A stretch of 64,000 bases of DNA from Ardenticatenaceae bacterium (GTDB taxonomy: Bacteria; Chloroflexota; Anaerolineae; Promineifilales; Promineifilaceae): NCBI GenBank assembly GCA_020634435.1, contig JACKBS010000019.1:1-64000 (forward strand), written 5' to 3'. Every line of letters begins with the position of its first letter. Positions within the stretch are counted from its first letter, which is position 1. This document shows positions 50,392 to 59,468 of the stretch, piece by piece. Below the pieces are notes generated by a model. That model was not told the DNA's origin and made no database searches. It saw only the letters and a program-made list of their open reading frames with translations. The position numbers and the translations under genes were made by a program.

Positions 50392-51635
50392 TCAAATAAT
50401 GTGAATTGGCTGGGATCAACGGCGCTGGATTGGTGCATGAGGACGGCGTTCAGCAGCTCGATGGCCATGCGGGATTCCAGCGTCACTCCGGCCCGTACGC
50501 CTACACACGGGTCGTGCCGCCCCTTGTCCAGTAGAAAATCGATCTCTGCCAGGTTTTTCTGCACCGATTGCTGCGGCTTGACGATAGTGGAGGTGGGCTT
50601 AAAACCCACACGGCATACCAGCGGCATTCCGGTTGTCACGCCGCCAATCAGCCCACCGTGCGAGTTGCCCTGGTAGCCGCTGCGCCGGATGGGGTCATTG
50701 TTTTCGCTCCCGCGTCTGGCGACCACCTGATACCCATCACCGATTTCGCACGATTGCGCGGCATGCAGCCCACCCAGACTGCCCATCAACCGCAGTTTCA
50801 GGCTGTTGTAAAGCGGGTCGCCCGCCAGGGCTGGCACATTAACCGCCACCACCTCCACCGCTGCGCCAATCGAATCGCCATCAATGCGGGTTTGTTTGAT
50901 TAGCTCGCCTGCCTCGGCGGCAAACTGAGCATCCAGGCTGTGAATTTCGGCGCTGGCCAGACGCTCCTGCACCTGCTCGATTTGCGCCGCCGTTATCGAG
51001 CCACCATCTTTGAGCAGGCTGGTGAAATGCTCGCTCAGGCTGTGCTGGGCTTTGAGCGGCCCCACCTGACTGATGGAGGAGAGGAAGATAGTGCCAAATG
51101 TTTCTTGCAGGAAGATGCGGGCAATTGAGCCGCCAATGACGTCGGAAATGGTGCTGCGGTAGCTGGAACGGCCGCCGCCGCGCACATCCACATGCCCCCG
51201 CGCTTTATGATATTTCACCAGGTCGGTATGGCCGGGGCGCACCGCGCCAGTTGGCCCAGTAAACTGGTCATAATGGCCCGATTTAGTGGCCGCAGAAAGC
51301 ACCAACGCGCTGATTGGCTCGCCTGTCGTGTAGCCAGCTTCGTAAGCCGTGGTGGCAAATGTAACATCATCCACTTCGGCAAAAATCGGTGGCCCTGCGG
51401 TGAGGGCGTCGTGATCATCCTGGTAGAGCCCGGACAGCAGCAGCACCTTGTCTTTCTCATTGCGCGGTGTGCCGTGCCGGTTGCTGCCAGGCCGCCGCCG
51501 ATCTAGATACGCCTGGATTTGCTCCCGGCTTACAAACAACCCTGGTGGGCAGCCAAATACAATTGTTGTAATGCCAGGGCCGTGTGATTCACCCGCACCG
51601 GCTACGCTAAAGAGAGGGCCACCTAGAATTTCCAT
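50388..51635 (-). CDS. aroC: Chorismate synthase
   Basis: A 415-residue FMN-dependent enzyme making chorismate from EPSP at the end of the shikimate pathway. The signature GESHGPGI lies at 16-23 (with the active-site His), RPGHTDLVK with a second His, SSYRSTISD and RDHxR-like regions, and later GNSHGGLIGG. Its length is typical (about 360-420). Its stop lies within the palindrome at 50388. No other aro gene is close, so it is probably monocistronic. Confidence 0.95.
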   Translation of the reverse strand: MEILGGPLFSVAGAGESHGPGITTIVFGCPPGLFVSREQIQAYLDRRRPGSNRHGTPRNEKDKVLLLSGLYQDDHDALTAGPPIFAEVDDVTFATTAYEAGYTTGEPISALVLSAATKSGHYDQFTGPTGAVRPGHTDLVKYHKARGHVDVRGGGRSSYRSTISDVIGGSIARIFLQETFGTIFLSSISQVGPLKAQHSLSEHFTSLLKDGGSITAAQIEQVQERLASAEIHSLDAQFAAEAGELIKQTRIDGDSIGAAVEVVAVNVPALAGDPLYNSLKLRLMGSLGGLHAAQSCEIGDGYQVVARRGSENNDPIRRSGYQGNSHGGLIGGVTTGMPLVCRVGFKPTSTIVKPQQSVQKNLAEIDFLLDKGRHDPCVGVRAGVTLESRMAIELLNAVLMHQSSAVDPSQFTLFE

Positions 51636-51970
51636 AATTGTTTATCCACCGATTACGCCAATTTTTATAGAACATGAAGCTATTTTACCTGGGAACTTTA
51701 ATCTCGTTTATTTTCTCGCTGTTGTTTCGTTCCGTACTTTCGCCGGGGAAGACTGCGGGAATATGCTCATAAGAAGATAAGATGGATACCCGCCTTCGCG
51801 GGCATGACACTTCCCCGCCGGTTCAGAGTCTTAATATAGGCCGTAAGTCCTATTGAATATGGTAAGTTAGACTCTGTCCAGAGTAGTTTCCAACTGGCAA
51901 AATCCCAAATCAATACGATACTCCCCGAGCAGTTTCTGGGGTCTTCATTCTAAATGTGGAGAAGCCGAAG
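51636..51970. other. Intergenic region with family J repeat
   Basis: The gap includes a family J palindrome (51781-51809, ATGGATACCCGCC-TTCG-CGGGC) and a promoter-like AT-rich tract. A leader for the CheY-like gene may begin after about 51830. A possible hairpin is AGACTCTGTCCAGAGT (about 51869-51884). Confidence 0.4.
51781..51809. repeat. Palindromic repeat, family J
   Basis: CCCGCC-TTCG-GGCGGG-like hairpin, CCCGCCTTCGCGGG with GATGGAT and ATGACA flanks, matching the copy at 21558-21622 in the opposite orientation. Confidence 0.7.
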
Positions 51971-52375
51971 ATGAGTTGCTCAGTCCTGGTTGTGGACGAT
52001 GAATTTGAAATCCGTCAGCTGCTATCGACTATGCTGACGTTGATGGGTTACCAATCATTCATGGCCCAGGATGGCCTGGATGCCCTGGAAAAAATTTCCC
52101 AAAACCAACCTGATATTTTAATTTTGGATGTGATGATGCCGCGCATGGATGGTTTAACCTTGTGCCGCCAACTGCGCGATACAGAAGAAACGGCCGCTCT
52201 TCCCATCATCATGCTTAGTGGCAAGGCACACCAGGAAGCGATCCAGGAAGGTCTCAAGGCCGGGGCCAATCGTTACCTGGTCAAGCCCACCGGCCTCGAT
52301 GAACTCACGCGCAACATCAACGAAGTTTTAGGGGAAGCGGGCGTGTTGGTTTCTAAAAAAAAAATAACAGCATAG
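51971..52375 (+). CDS. CheY-like single-domain response regulator
   Basis: A 134-residue stand-alone receiver domain with VVDDE (7-11), phospho-Asp in LILDVMMPRMDG (about 55) and VKPTG with the conserved Lys. There is no output domain. The ATG at 51971 has GGAG upstream; a GTG at 51956 is an alternative. No kinase is adjacent, so it may serve a distant kinase or phosphorelay. The family G palindrome follows. Confidence 0.9.
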   Translation: MSCSVLVVDDEFEIRQLLSTMLTLMGYQSFMAQDGLDALEKISQNQPDILILDVMMPRMDGLTLCRQLRDTEETAALPIIMLSGKAHQEAIQEGLKAGANRYLVKPTGLDELTRNINEVLGEAGVLVSKKKITA

Positions 52376-52378
52376 CTT

Positions 52379-52438
52379 ATTTCCCCGGAAACTGTTGAAC
52401 ATTCTTTCGAGTGGCTAGAAGACAGTTTCCGGGGAAAT
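52379..52438. repeat. Palindromic repeat, family G
   Basis: Arms at 52379-52393 and 52424-52438 are identical to those at 27656 and 29752; it lies between convergent genes. Confidence 0.88.
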
Positions 52439-52446
52439 TTCTCTTC

Positions 52447-53526
52447 TTACGACAAGGCCGACCAAACCTCCAGCTTGGCCTTCACCCGACGAATCACTTC
52501 ATTCGTAAACTCATCTGTGTTGGCCGTGCCGCCAATATCGGCCGTTTTGACGCCATCGTACACCGTTTCTAGCGTGGATTCGTAGATGGCGCGGCTGGCG
52601 CGCTTGGCTTCTGGCTCTTTCATGTAGGAGAGCAGCCCGGCGGCGGCCAAAATCATGGCCATAGGGTTGGCCCGATTTAACCCTTGCAGCGTGGGCGCGG
52701 TGCCGTGCGGCGCTTCGGCCATCACGCAGTCCACCTCACCCTTGCCATCCACCGAGATCACCATCGACTCGGAGCCAGCGATAGACCCAAACATTTGCAG
52801 CACCATGTCAGATAGCAAGTCGCCGTCTCGATTCAGGCTGGGGATGACCAGCGGTTCGCCAGTCGTGGCCAGCAGCAGGGCAAAAGTGGCGTCGATGAGC
52901 TGTGGCTCGTAGCGCACGCTGGGGTATTTCTTGGCGGTGGCGTCCATTTCTTCCTTAAACATGCCTTCGTACACCGGGCTGACGGTGAATTTAGGACCGC
53001 CAAACACTTTGGCACCGGTGGTGCGGGCGTGCAAAAAGGCGTATTCGGCCACGGCGCGGCAGACGCGACGGGTGATCTTCTCTGTGCGAAAGGAAATTTC
53101 GTCGGGCGAGCCTTCTTCACCTTCGCGCCATTCTTTGGCCCCGTAGGCATCGTCGCGGGCCATGCGCACCACGCTGATGGGGGCATAGACACCGGCGATG
53201 GGGCGCACGCCGGGAATACGTCGCCCGGTGCGCAAAATAACTTCGGCGTCCATTTCCTCGCGCAAAATGCGGTTGGGGCTGCCCACATCGCCTTTTTGCT
53301 CTGGGGTAACGGTGGCGGCTTTGAGGGCCAGGCGGTGTTTGCGAATTGCTTTGCCCGCTTCGTAAACTACTTTGTTTTCGGTGGCGCGGCGGTTTTCCAG
53401 GCTCAAATCGAAGCGAATGAATTCTAAATCCATGCGGATGTTGCCGGGTTCGAGGACGCGTACTGCTTCCTCTAGCAGTTCCTGGCCGGTTTGGTCACCT
53501 TCCAGAATAACAATGGTTCGGGTCAT
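52447..53526 (-). CDS. Isocitrate/isopropylmalate-dehydrogenase-family enzyme
   Basis: A 359-residue enzyme of the beta-decarboxylating dehydrogenase family. It has ILEGDQTGQELLEEAVRVL at the N-terminus, RTGRR and IRPIAGVYAP regions for the substrate, GMVLQMFGSIAGSESMV and HGTAPTLQGLNRANPMAM near the coenzyme site. HGTAPTLQG differs from the HGSAPD/HGTV patterns of typical IDH or LeuB, so an isocitrate, homoisocitrate or related 2-hydroxyacid dehydrogenase is possible. It has no leu or lys genes nearby, and the exact substrate is uncertain. Confidence 0.8.
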   Translation of the reverse strand: MTRTIVILEGDQTGQELLEEAVRVLEPGNIRMDLEFIRFDLSLENRRATENKVVYEAGKAIRKHRLALKAATVTPEQKGDVGSPNRILREEMDAEVILRTGRRIPGVRPIAGVYAPISVVRMARDDAYGAKEWREGEEGSPDEISFRTEKITRRVCRAVAEYAFLHARTTGAKVFGGPKFTVSPVYEGMFKEEMDATAKKYPSVRYEPQLIDATFALLLATTGEPLVIPSLNRDGDLLSDMVLQMFGSIAGSESMVISVDGKGEVDCVMAEAPHGTAPTLQGLNRANPMAMILAAAGLLSYMKEPEAKRASRAIYESTLETVYDGVKTADIGGTANTDEFTNEVIRRVKAKLEVWSALS

Positions 53527-53594
53527 GATTTCGGGTCTCCTGTAGATGTTAATAGGGATTAGCGGCTGGTAGTGAATAAAAGTATGCCACTAAC

Positions 53595-54701
53595 TTATTT
53601 TCTGCGTCGCAGGTAGTTGAGATATTTTGGTAAGACGACGGTGTAAAGCTGGTAGAGCAACGGCCGTACCGGGAAGTCCCACGCGCCGATGTGCCGAACC
53701 ACCTGGCCGTTAAACCCTGCTTTAAAGCGCCAAACGCCCCACATCCGGTCGCTCTCGACAAAGTCGTCGGGTGCGCCCCAGAAGTCGTAGACGGTGCAGC
53801 CCTGGGCCTTGGCCCAGCGAATGGCTTCCCATTGCAGCAGGTGGTTGGGCATGCGCTGCCGTTCTTTGTCGGTAGAGGCGCCGTACATGTAAATGACACG
53901 CTGGCCGTAACGCACCAGGTAAACGGCCGCTACTGGATCATCCTCAAATTCGGCAATGAGTAAATGGCCCATATTGGCCTGATGAAAACTTTGCCAGGCA
54001 TCCAGGTAATAAGCAGCCGGGCGAATGCCGAAACCATCGCGTACGGCCGTTTCCGCATACATCTCAGCCATCACGGGGAAGTCAGCCTCGGTTCCGGCGC
54101 GAATCACAATGCCTTTGCGCTCAGCGAGCCGGATATTGTAGCGGGTTTTGGACTTCATCGCCGCCAAAAGATTCTCTTCCGACTCAGTAAGGTCCAGCTC
54201 AACGGTGTTGCGAAATTGAATTTGTTCGTTAGAAAAGCGCCAGCCCCGGTCCTTCAGTTCTTGCATGAATTTGGTGCCGAGCGGGGACGGCCGTTCCACT
54301 TCATCGCCCCAGCTTCGCACCACTTCGGGGTCAATCTTGACAAAAATGGCCCGTTCGCGCCGGGCAATGTTTTCCAGCTCGGCCAGGACCACGCGGCGGA
54401 GTGCGCCATCTTTGTAGTCCAGCGCGGGCCCTTTGGGCACGTACAAAATGCAATACGGTGTGCGCGGCAGCTTGCGCTTGAGTACCATCGCGGCGGCCAG
54501 CGGTTCCCAGCTACTCTCGCCAATGGTGAGCGTCAGCGGGATGGGCGTCCAGCCCCAGCGCGATTTCTGTTCGGCCCAAGCCCAGGTTTGCAGCGCATGG
54601 GCATAGGGCAGACCCGCCAGCGCCTGCGCAAACGTCGTTTTTGATTTTTCCAGCTTAAACGTAGAAGCCCGGTAGGTGGGTTCTTTTTGAGTTGTTGACA
54701 T
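53595..54701 (-). CDS. FemX/FemAB-like peptidoglycan bridge aminoacyltransferase
   Basis: A 368-residue protein of the FemAB family, with two GNAT-like domains. MKSKTRYNIRLAERKGIVIR and YMYGASTDKERQRMPNHLLQWEAIRWAKAQGCTVYDFWGAP are the FemX conserved segments. It would transfer an amino acid from aminoacyl-tRNA to peptidoglycan precursor side chains. A second, about 30%-similar copy is upstream in the same direction. The family D palindrome lies between the two. Chloroflexota often carry such genes. Confidence 0.88.
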   Translation of the reverse strand: MSTTQKEPTYRASTFKLEKSKTTFAQALAGLPYAHALQTWAWAEQKSRWGWTPIPLTLTIGESSWEPLAAAMVLKRKLPRTPYCILYVPKGPALDYKDGALRRVVLAELENIARRERAIFVKIDPEVVRSWGDEVERPSPLGTKFMQELKDRGWRFSNEQIQFRNTVELDLTESEENLLAAMKSKTRYNIRLAERKGIVIRAGTEADFPVMAEMYAETAVRDGFGIRPAAYYLDAWQSFHQANMGHLLIAEFEDDPVAAVYLVRYGQRVIYMYGASTDKERQRMPNHLLQWEAIRWAKAQGCTVYDFWGAPDDFVESDRMWGVWRFKAGFNGQVVRHIGAWDFPVRPLLYQLYTVVLPKYLNYLRRRK

Positions 54702-54713
54702 TTGTTGAAAAAG

Positions 54714-54806
54714 CGGATGGTAATCCGTAATCGGTTATCGGTGGTCGGTAATCGGTAAGTCTACTAATTACGGTTTACCGCTTACCGTTTACCGTTTACC
54801 GATTCC
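54714..54806. repeat. Palindromic repeat, family D
   Basis: Units TAATCCGTAATCGG and their complement, in a long imperfect palindrome between two FemX genes. The first FemX to be read ends in Arg-Asn-Arg-stop, encoded by AATCGGTAA of the repeat. Confidence 0.8.
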
Positions 54807-55857
54807 TGCGCCATTGATAAAGTTTGTAGACGAGTTTGTTGTAAACACGATCGGCCGCGCCGATGGTGCGTTGAATCTGGCCGCCAAAGCCGCGTTTGAA
54901 GCGGTAAACACCCCACAGGCCGTCGTGCCGGTCGGCGAAGTTGGCTTCCAGTTCATCCTCCGGTGCATCGGGTATACCCCAGAGATCGTAGCGCTGGCAG
55001 CCACGAGCTTTGGCCCATTCCATAGCTGCCCACTGCACGGCATAGGTGGGCATGCGCTGTCGTTCCTCATTGCTGGACGCGCCGTAGAGGTAAGCGGCCG
55101 TTTCGCCCAAGGTAAACACCATCACGCCCGCTAACGGCCGTCCTTCGTATTCCGCCAAAAAGAGGGCCACCTGGTCCATGGGTTGAAAAATCTCAAAGGC
55201 GGCATAGTAGTACATGGGTGTGTGGACCCCAAACTGATCCCGCTCGCCAGTCTGGCGCATCAGCTTGTTGAAGGCGGGAATGTCTTTCAGGTTTCCCTGC
55301 CGTACCATCACATCTTTTTTGGCGGCCAGCCGGATGTTGTAGCGCGTCTTTTGCTTCATTTGGGCCAGGATGTCGTCGGGCGACGGCCGTAAATCAACCA
55401 TAACCGTATTGGGCGGCTGGATGGTGTCGGTGTCGGGCAGTAAGTTGTGGCGCTGGCAGATGGCGTGCCATTTAGGTGTCATCGTTTCGCTTTGCCACAG
55501 CAGCGGCTCAATCTTCAAAATGCTGGCGCGCCGTTCGTATACGGACTGGTCGATCTGGTTAAAAAGGACGGCCACTTGCTCATCATCGTCCCAATTCACC
55601 AGCGGGCCGTGCGGGATGTAGGCCATTTTCACCATGCCGGCCGCCGCGGAGCGGTAAAGCACCTGGGCTCCAGCCACCAGCTTGCCTTCCTGGCGCATCC
55701 AAACGCGATGTGAGGTCCAGCCAAAACGGTTTTTGAGCCTTGCCCAGTTGGTGGTTTGCAAAATAGAGCCGTGCGGATGGTTGGCCACGAAGGCATCCCA
55801 TTCGGCGTCTTCTTCACTATACGGCCGTTCGCCAATCTCAAGTAATTTGTCCAACAT
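54796..55857 (-). CDS. FemX/FemAB-like peptidoglycan bridge aminoacyltransferase
   Basis: A 353-residue FemAB-family protein and a paralogue of the downstream gene. It shares MKQKTRYNIRLAAKKDVMVR and YLYGASSNEERQRMPTYAVQWAAMEWAKARGCQRYDLWG. Both probably add successive residues to the peptidoglycan side chain. The C-terminus and stop come from the family D palindrome. The first residues lie close to a divergent gene that also starts in a repeat. Confidence 0.88.
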   Translation of the reverse strand: MLDKLLEIGERPYSEEDAEWDAFVANHPHGSILQTTNWARLKNRFGWTSHRVWMRQEGKLVAGAQVLYRSAAAGMVKMAYIPHGPLVNWDDDEQVAVLFNQIDQSVYERRASILKIEPLLWQSETMTPKWHAICQRHNLLPDTDTIQPPNTVMVDLRPSPDDILAQMKQKTRYNIRLAAKKDVMVRQGNLKDIPAFNKLMRQTGERDQFGVHTPMYYYAAFEIFQPMDQVALFLAEYEGRPLAGVMVFTLGETAAYLYGASSNEERQRMPTYAVQWAAMEWAKARGCQRYDLWGIPDAPEDELEANFADRHDGLWGVYRFKRGFGGQIQRTIGAADRVYNKLVYKLYQWRRNR

Positions 55858-55933
55858 AGGGGCCGATTATACAAGAAAGTCGCCAGATGGCTGGCATGGG
55901 GCTTTATGCTACAATCCAATGGCGAAGAAACTG

Positions 55934-55987
55934 CGATTGGAGACTGGAGATTAAGCCAACTCCCCAATCTCCAATCACCTAATCTCC
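55934..55987. repeat. Palindromic repeat, family C
   Basis: GATTGGAGACTGGAGATTA and CCAATCTCC-type arms, in the divergent gap between femX and the zinc-ribbon gene; related to the in-gene copy at 4640. Confidence 0.75.
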
Positions 55988-56004
55988 TTGCTTTGGGTAA
56001 AAAA

Positions 56005-56700
56005 ATGAACATTCACCAACTGTTTCAACTACAAAAGCTAGACACAGAAATTGATGACAAGAAGAAGCGTCTGGGTGAGGTGCTCAAGGCGCAAAACGAA
56101 CCGCCTGCGCTGCGGGCCGCACGCCAACGGGCTGAAACGGCCGTTGCTGAGCTGCAAAAATGGCAGACCAAACATCAAAATCTAACGCTGGAAGTTAACA
56201 GCCTGAATACCAAGGCCAAAAATTCCGAGAACCGACTGTACTCGGGCAAGGTGACCAACCCCAAGGAACTGTCTGATTTGCAGCACGAGATCGAATCGTT
56301 AGGGCGGCGCAAATCTGCTCTGGAAGATGAGGTGCTGGAAGCGTTGGTGATGGTTGAGGATGCCCAGGCAGAAAAAACGGCCGCTGATGAAGCCTTGGAA
56401 ACGGCCGTTGCCCAATGGGACAAACAAAGTGCCCACCTGAAAGCAGAGCAAAACGAGCTGGCCCTGGCGCTGCACAAGCTGATGCAAACACGCAAAACCA
56501 GGGCCACCACCATTGATGCGACCTCTTTGCAGGAGTATGAGCAGCTGCGTAAGCAAAAACATGGTTTAGCGGTGGTAGGTCTGCGGGTCAATATGTGCCT
56601 GGGCTGCCGCACCACCGTTTCGGCTAACACGGTGAAAGCGGTAGACGAAGGGCGCAAGGTGTACTGTGGCGATTGCGGCCGTTTGCTGGCAGCGCTGTAA
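56005..56700 (+). CDS. Coiled-coil zinc-ribbon protein (C4-type)
   Basis: A 231-residue protein with a long coiled coil (about 8-165, Lys/Glu-rich heptads) followed by a C4 zinc ribbon: CLGC (about 201-204) and CGDCGR (about 223-228). This is the zf-RING_7/DUF164-type family, found widely in bacteria and of uncertain function, perhaps nucleic-acid-binding. The ATG at 56005 (MNIHQLFQLQKLDTEID) matches the typical start; the frame upstream passes through the repeat. It is oriented with the following L,D-transpeptidase. Confidence 0.85.
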   Translation: MNIHQLFQLQKLDTEIDDKKKRLGEVLKAQNEPPALRAARQRAETAVAELQKWQTKHQNLTLEVNSLNTKAKNSENRLYSGKVTNPKELSDLQHEIESLGRRKSALEDEVLEALVMVEDAQAEKTAADEALETAVAQWDKQSAHLKAEQNELALALHKLMQTRKTRATTIDATSLQEYEQLRKQKHGLAVVGLRVNMCLGCRTTVSANTVKAVDEGRKVYCGDCGRLLAAL

Positions 56701-56884
56701 GTAAACAGAACAAACTTAACAAATTTTAAGTTTTGCCTTTTAGCCATATTCGGACTTGTGTCCCATTTTTGATTCGTGATACTATTTGTATCGTAGGGTG
56801 AACGTGGTACGGCCGTATCGTCAGCCACCACACATCCTTTATAATGAACCCAATGCTGCTTTTGAAAGGAGTTTTCATCGACCT

Positions 56885-57967
56885 ATGAGCCGATTTTTAC
56901 GCTGGAGCCTCCCCCTTTTGGTGCTGGTCACCGCCGTTTTTGCCTGGCCAGATACGGCCGCTGCGGCCAAGTGCTTCATCCAATCCGACGAAATTGGACA
57001 CGTCTGTGAAGCCGAACCACCGCAACCGGTTTTCTCCAAACCACAGCCATTTGCCGACAGCATCTTGCCTTCCCAAAACTATGCTCGCCTGCATGACAAC
57101 ATCAACGTCTATGCCGGTCCCAGCAGCGCCAGCGGCATTGTGCGCAACGTGGGCGATGGCTTTTTGTACGCTACCATTCAAGGTGCGGAGGAAGGCGAAG
57201 GCACGCTGTGGTACATCATCAACTATGGCGAGTATGTGCGGGCCTCTGATTTGACCCTGGTGGAAGCTTCTGATTTCACGGGCATCGAAATTAAGTCGCA
57301 GCCGGAACGGCCGTTTGGCTGGATGATCGTGGATTACTGGTACAGCAACGAACCCGGCGCTGAACCAGCTCCCGAAAACGTCAAGCTGCCCCGCTATACT
57401 TTCTTTGAGGTGTACGATGCCGTCACGGCCGACGATGGCTGGATTTGGTACAACATCGGTGGCGGGCGCTGGATGCGCCAGACGTATGTCAGCCTGATTG
57501 ATGCCAATCCCAAGCCCGAAGGCGTGGGTGCCAACGAATATTGGGTCGAAATTGACCTGTACGAGCAAAGTTTTGCTGCCTACATCGGCGACCGCATGGT
57601 GTACGCGGGCCTGGTTTCTAGCGGTTTGAACCGCTGGCCCACCCACGAAGGACTGTTTCAGGTGTGGGATCGTCACCTCAAAACCAAGATGTCTGGCGCC
57701 GAAGGCAAAATCGACTACTACTTCATCGAAGACGTGCCGCACACCATGTTTTTTGATAATGACATCGCCCTGCATGGTGCGTTCTGGCATGACCGGTTTG
57801 GCTACAAACACAGCCACGGCTGTGTCAACATGCCGCCGCGTGATGCGGAGTGGGTGTTTAACTGGTCAGCCGGTGCGCCCAACGATTTGTGGGTGTGGGT
57901 TCATACGTCAGACCCCAACCATTACTTCAACCGCTACGATCCGGTTACTTCATTTAGCGGCCCGTAG
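56885..57967 (+). CDS. L,D-transpeptidase (YkuD) with SH3-like domains
   Basis: A 360-residue exported protein. Residues 1-25 are a signal peptide (cleaved near AAAA-KC), then SH3-like repeats (about 65-225, with VYAGPSSASGIVRNV), and a C-terminal YkuD domain with HGAFWH and SHGCVNMPPRDAEW (Cys nucleophile) at about 300-325. It should form 3-3 cross-links in peptidoglycan. The start ATG at 56885 has a somewhat distant GGAG. A good terminator follows. It fits with the FemX pair as cell-wall enzymes. Confidence 0.9.
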   Translation: MSRFLRWSLPLLVLVTAVFAWPDTAAAAKCFIQSDEIGHVCEAEPPQPVFSKPQPFADSILPSQNYARLHDNINVYAGPSSASGIVRNVGDGFLYATIQGAEEGEGTLWYIINYGEYVRASDLTLVEASDFTGIEIKSQPERPFGWMIVDYWYSNEPGAEPAPENVKLPRYTFFEVYDAVTADDGWIWYNIGGGRWMRQTYVSLIDANPKPEGVGANEYWVEIDLYEQSFAAYIGDRMVYAGLVSSGLNRWPTHEGLFQVWDRHLKTKMSGAEGKIDYYFIEDVPHTMFFDNDIALHGAFWHDRFGYKHSHGCVNMPPRDAEWVFNWSAGAPNDLWVWVHTSDPNHYFNRYDPVTSFSGP

Positions 57968-57989
57968 CTCTAAATTCCCCAAAAAATGT

Positions 57990-58024
57990 AAAGACCCTGA
58001 GCGAACTGCCCAGGGTCTTTTTGT
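57990..58024 (+). terminator. Rho-independent terminator of the transpeptidase gene
   Basis: Stem AAAGACCCTG with CAGGGTCTTT, loop about 11 bases, then TTG and T-rich sequence. Confidence 0.85.
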
Positions 58025-58050
58025 TTGGTTGATCTGATTTTGCTACAAGC

Positions 58051-58704
58051 TCAACTGAGATTCAAAAAGTCTAGCAGATCGGTGGGTTGGTGCAGCAGGG
58101 TGATCGCCCCGGCCGCGGTGAGTTCTTGGGCGGAACCGTAGCCCCAGGTAACGCCAGCGGCGGCCACGTGGTTGGCTTTGGCACCCAAAATGTCGTGCTC
58201 GCGGTCGCCAATCATGAGGGTTTGGGCCGGATCGAGGGCTTCTTGCTTAAGCACGTGGTGGATGAGTTCATTTTTGTGGGTGAGACGGCCGTCTAGCTCA
58301 CTGCCATACACCACCAAAAAATAGTGCGCCAGATCAAAATGCTCCACAATGCGTTGGGCAAAAACGGCGGGCTTGGAAGTGGCGATGAACAGGCGCAGCC
58401 CGGCGGCTTGCAGATTTTGCAAAACGTGGGGGATGGCCGGGTAGGGGGTGTTTTCAAAGAGCCCCACCGTGCCAAACCGTTCGCGGAACAGGCGCAGCGC
58501 TTCGACGGGCAGCTGTGGGTCGTCGGTTTGCAGCAGCGTGGCGAACGTTTCTTGGAGCGGCGGGCCAATGCACCAGTCCAGGGAGGCGTCGGCGGGATAC
58601 GGCCGTTCCATCTTGGCCAGCGCATAGCGGATCGATTGGGTAATGCCCACCTTCGGGTCGGTGAGCGTGCCGTCTAAATCAAAAAGCAGGTTGGAATATT
58701 TCAT
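58051..58704 (-). CDS. Phosphoglycolate-phosphatase-like HAD hydrolase
   Basis: A 217-residue HAD phosphatase. Motif I LLFDLDGTLTDP (6-17) has both Asp residues, motif II FIATSKPAVF, Lys in LTHKNELI, and motif IV LMIGDREHDILGAKAN. It has the alpha-helical cap of the Gph/PGP group between 20 and 90. Substrates may be phosphoglycolate or other small phosphates. The next gene upstream is the cupin, with a family E repeat in between. Confidence 0.9.
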   Translation of the reverse strand: MKYSNLLFDLDGTLTDPKVGITQSIRYALAKMERPYPADASLDWCIGPPLQETFATLLQTDDPQLPVEALRLFRERFGTVGLFENTPYPAIPHVLQNLQAAGLRLFIATSKPAVFAQRIVEHFDLAHYFLVVYGSELDGRLTHKNELIHHVLKQEALDPAQTLMIGDREHDILGAKANHVAAAGVTWGYGSAQELTAAGAITLLHQPTDLLDFLNLS

Positions 58705-58721
58705 GAAGTTTCTTCCTTGAG

Positions 58722-58773
58722 AAAAAGCGGAACACAGAGGGACGCAGAGGAGGCACAGAGGTTCACAGAGAGG
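58722..58773. repeat. Family E repeat, single arm
   Basis: GCGGAACACAGAGG, ACGCAGAGG, GGCACAGAGG and TTCACAGAGAGG units, the complement of those at 18431-18478 and 26730-26767. Confidence 0.65.
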
Positions 58774-59091
58774 TTAGTCATTGATTTTGTCGCCCGGCGC
58801 AAATGGCGTTTGGATGACGAAGTGGTAGTAATCTTCTGAGTTGTGGGTGAATGTGTGTGGTTCGCCGGGTTCCACTACCAGCATGTCGCCCGGTTGCAGC
58901 TGAATGGATTGTTGATTAACAACGGCCGTACTTGTGCCGCTGGCTACCAGATAAATTTCAAACATTTGGGCATGATGGTGCGGTTCGTTAACGCCCGCAT
59001 TGGCATAGCCAACCGCAACGGGCACGCCTGAATTCCACGGGCCAACAAACCATCCTTTGGCAACCTGTCGGTCAGGTGTTTGATGGATCAT
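58774..59091 (-). CDS. Cupin-domain protein
   Basis: A 105-residue single cupin barrel with PHHHAQMFEIY (metal-binding His cluster, near 38-49), LQPGDMLVVEPGEPHTF. These are the two cupin motifs, so it binds a divalent metal. Function cannot be assigned. The ATG at 59091 is preceded by GAGGGG seven bases upstream. It is the first gene of a minus-strand pair with the HAD gene, or is separately transcribed. Confidence 0.85.
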   Translation of the reverse strand: MIHQTPDRQVAKGWFVGPWNSGVPVAVGYANAGVNEPHHHAQMFEIYLVASGTSTAVVNQQSIQLQPGDMLVVEPGEPHTFTHNSEDYYHFVIQTPFAPGDKIND

Positions 59092-59468
59092 GACAATCCC
59101 CTCTGTCAATCGGATTAGCAATCCGACCTACGATTTTCATTCATGGCGTTGAGCTTGTGCGCATGAAAATCATCAATGCGCCAGTGATTAGAGCGGATGG
59201 CGGGAAAATGTCAAGCAGATGGCGCGGGTTGGATGGACGAATAACTTGTCAGGCAAAAGAAATTAACTCACGCAAAGCCGCGAAGGCTCAAAGGGGAAAA
59301 TTTAGCTGCTTGGCGACTTTGCGTGACATTCAATGACAATAGGTTTGTAGACCCTCGCAAGGTGAGTGGCGGGCACGCAAAAAGCCACCAAAATGCCTAT
59401 CGTCAGGGGCTGCAAAAAGCATATAATTTCTCGTTTTGCATTAAAAAATCGCTGTGAGAAATTTCATT
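59092..59468. other. Divergent intergenic region with family F repeat
   Basis: A 377-base gap. It holds a degenerate family F repeat (59266-59328, ACGCAAAG...CTTTGCGTGA). Otherwise no RNA or small gene is seen. Confidence 0.4.
59266..59328. repeat. Palindromic repeat, family F (degenerate)
   Basis: TCACGCAAAG (near 59268) pairs with CTTTGCGTGA (near 59317), with decayed inner parts relative to the perfect copy at 8176-8221. Confidence 0.7.

Noticed and set aside
56897..57817. Minus-strand frame of about 306 codons opposite the L,D-transpeptidase
   Set aside because: The opposite strand has a complete signal peptide and YkuD motif; the antisense frame has none.
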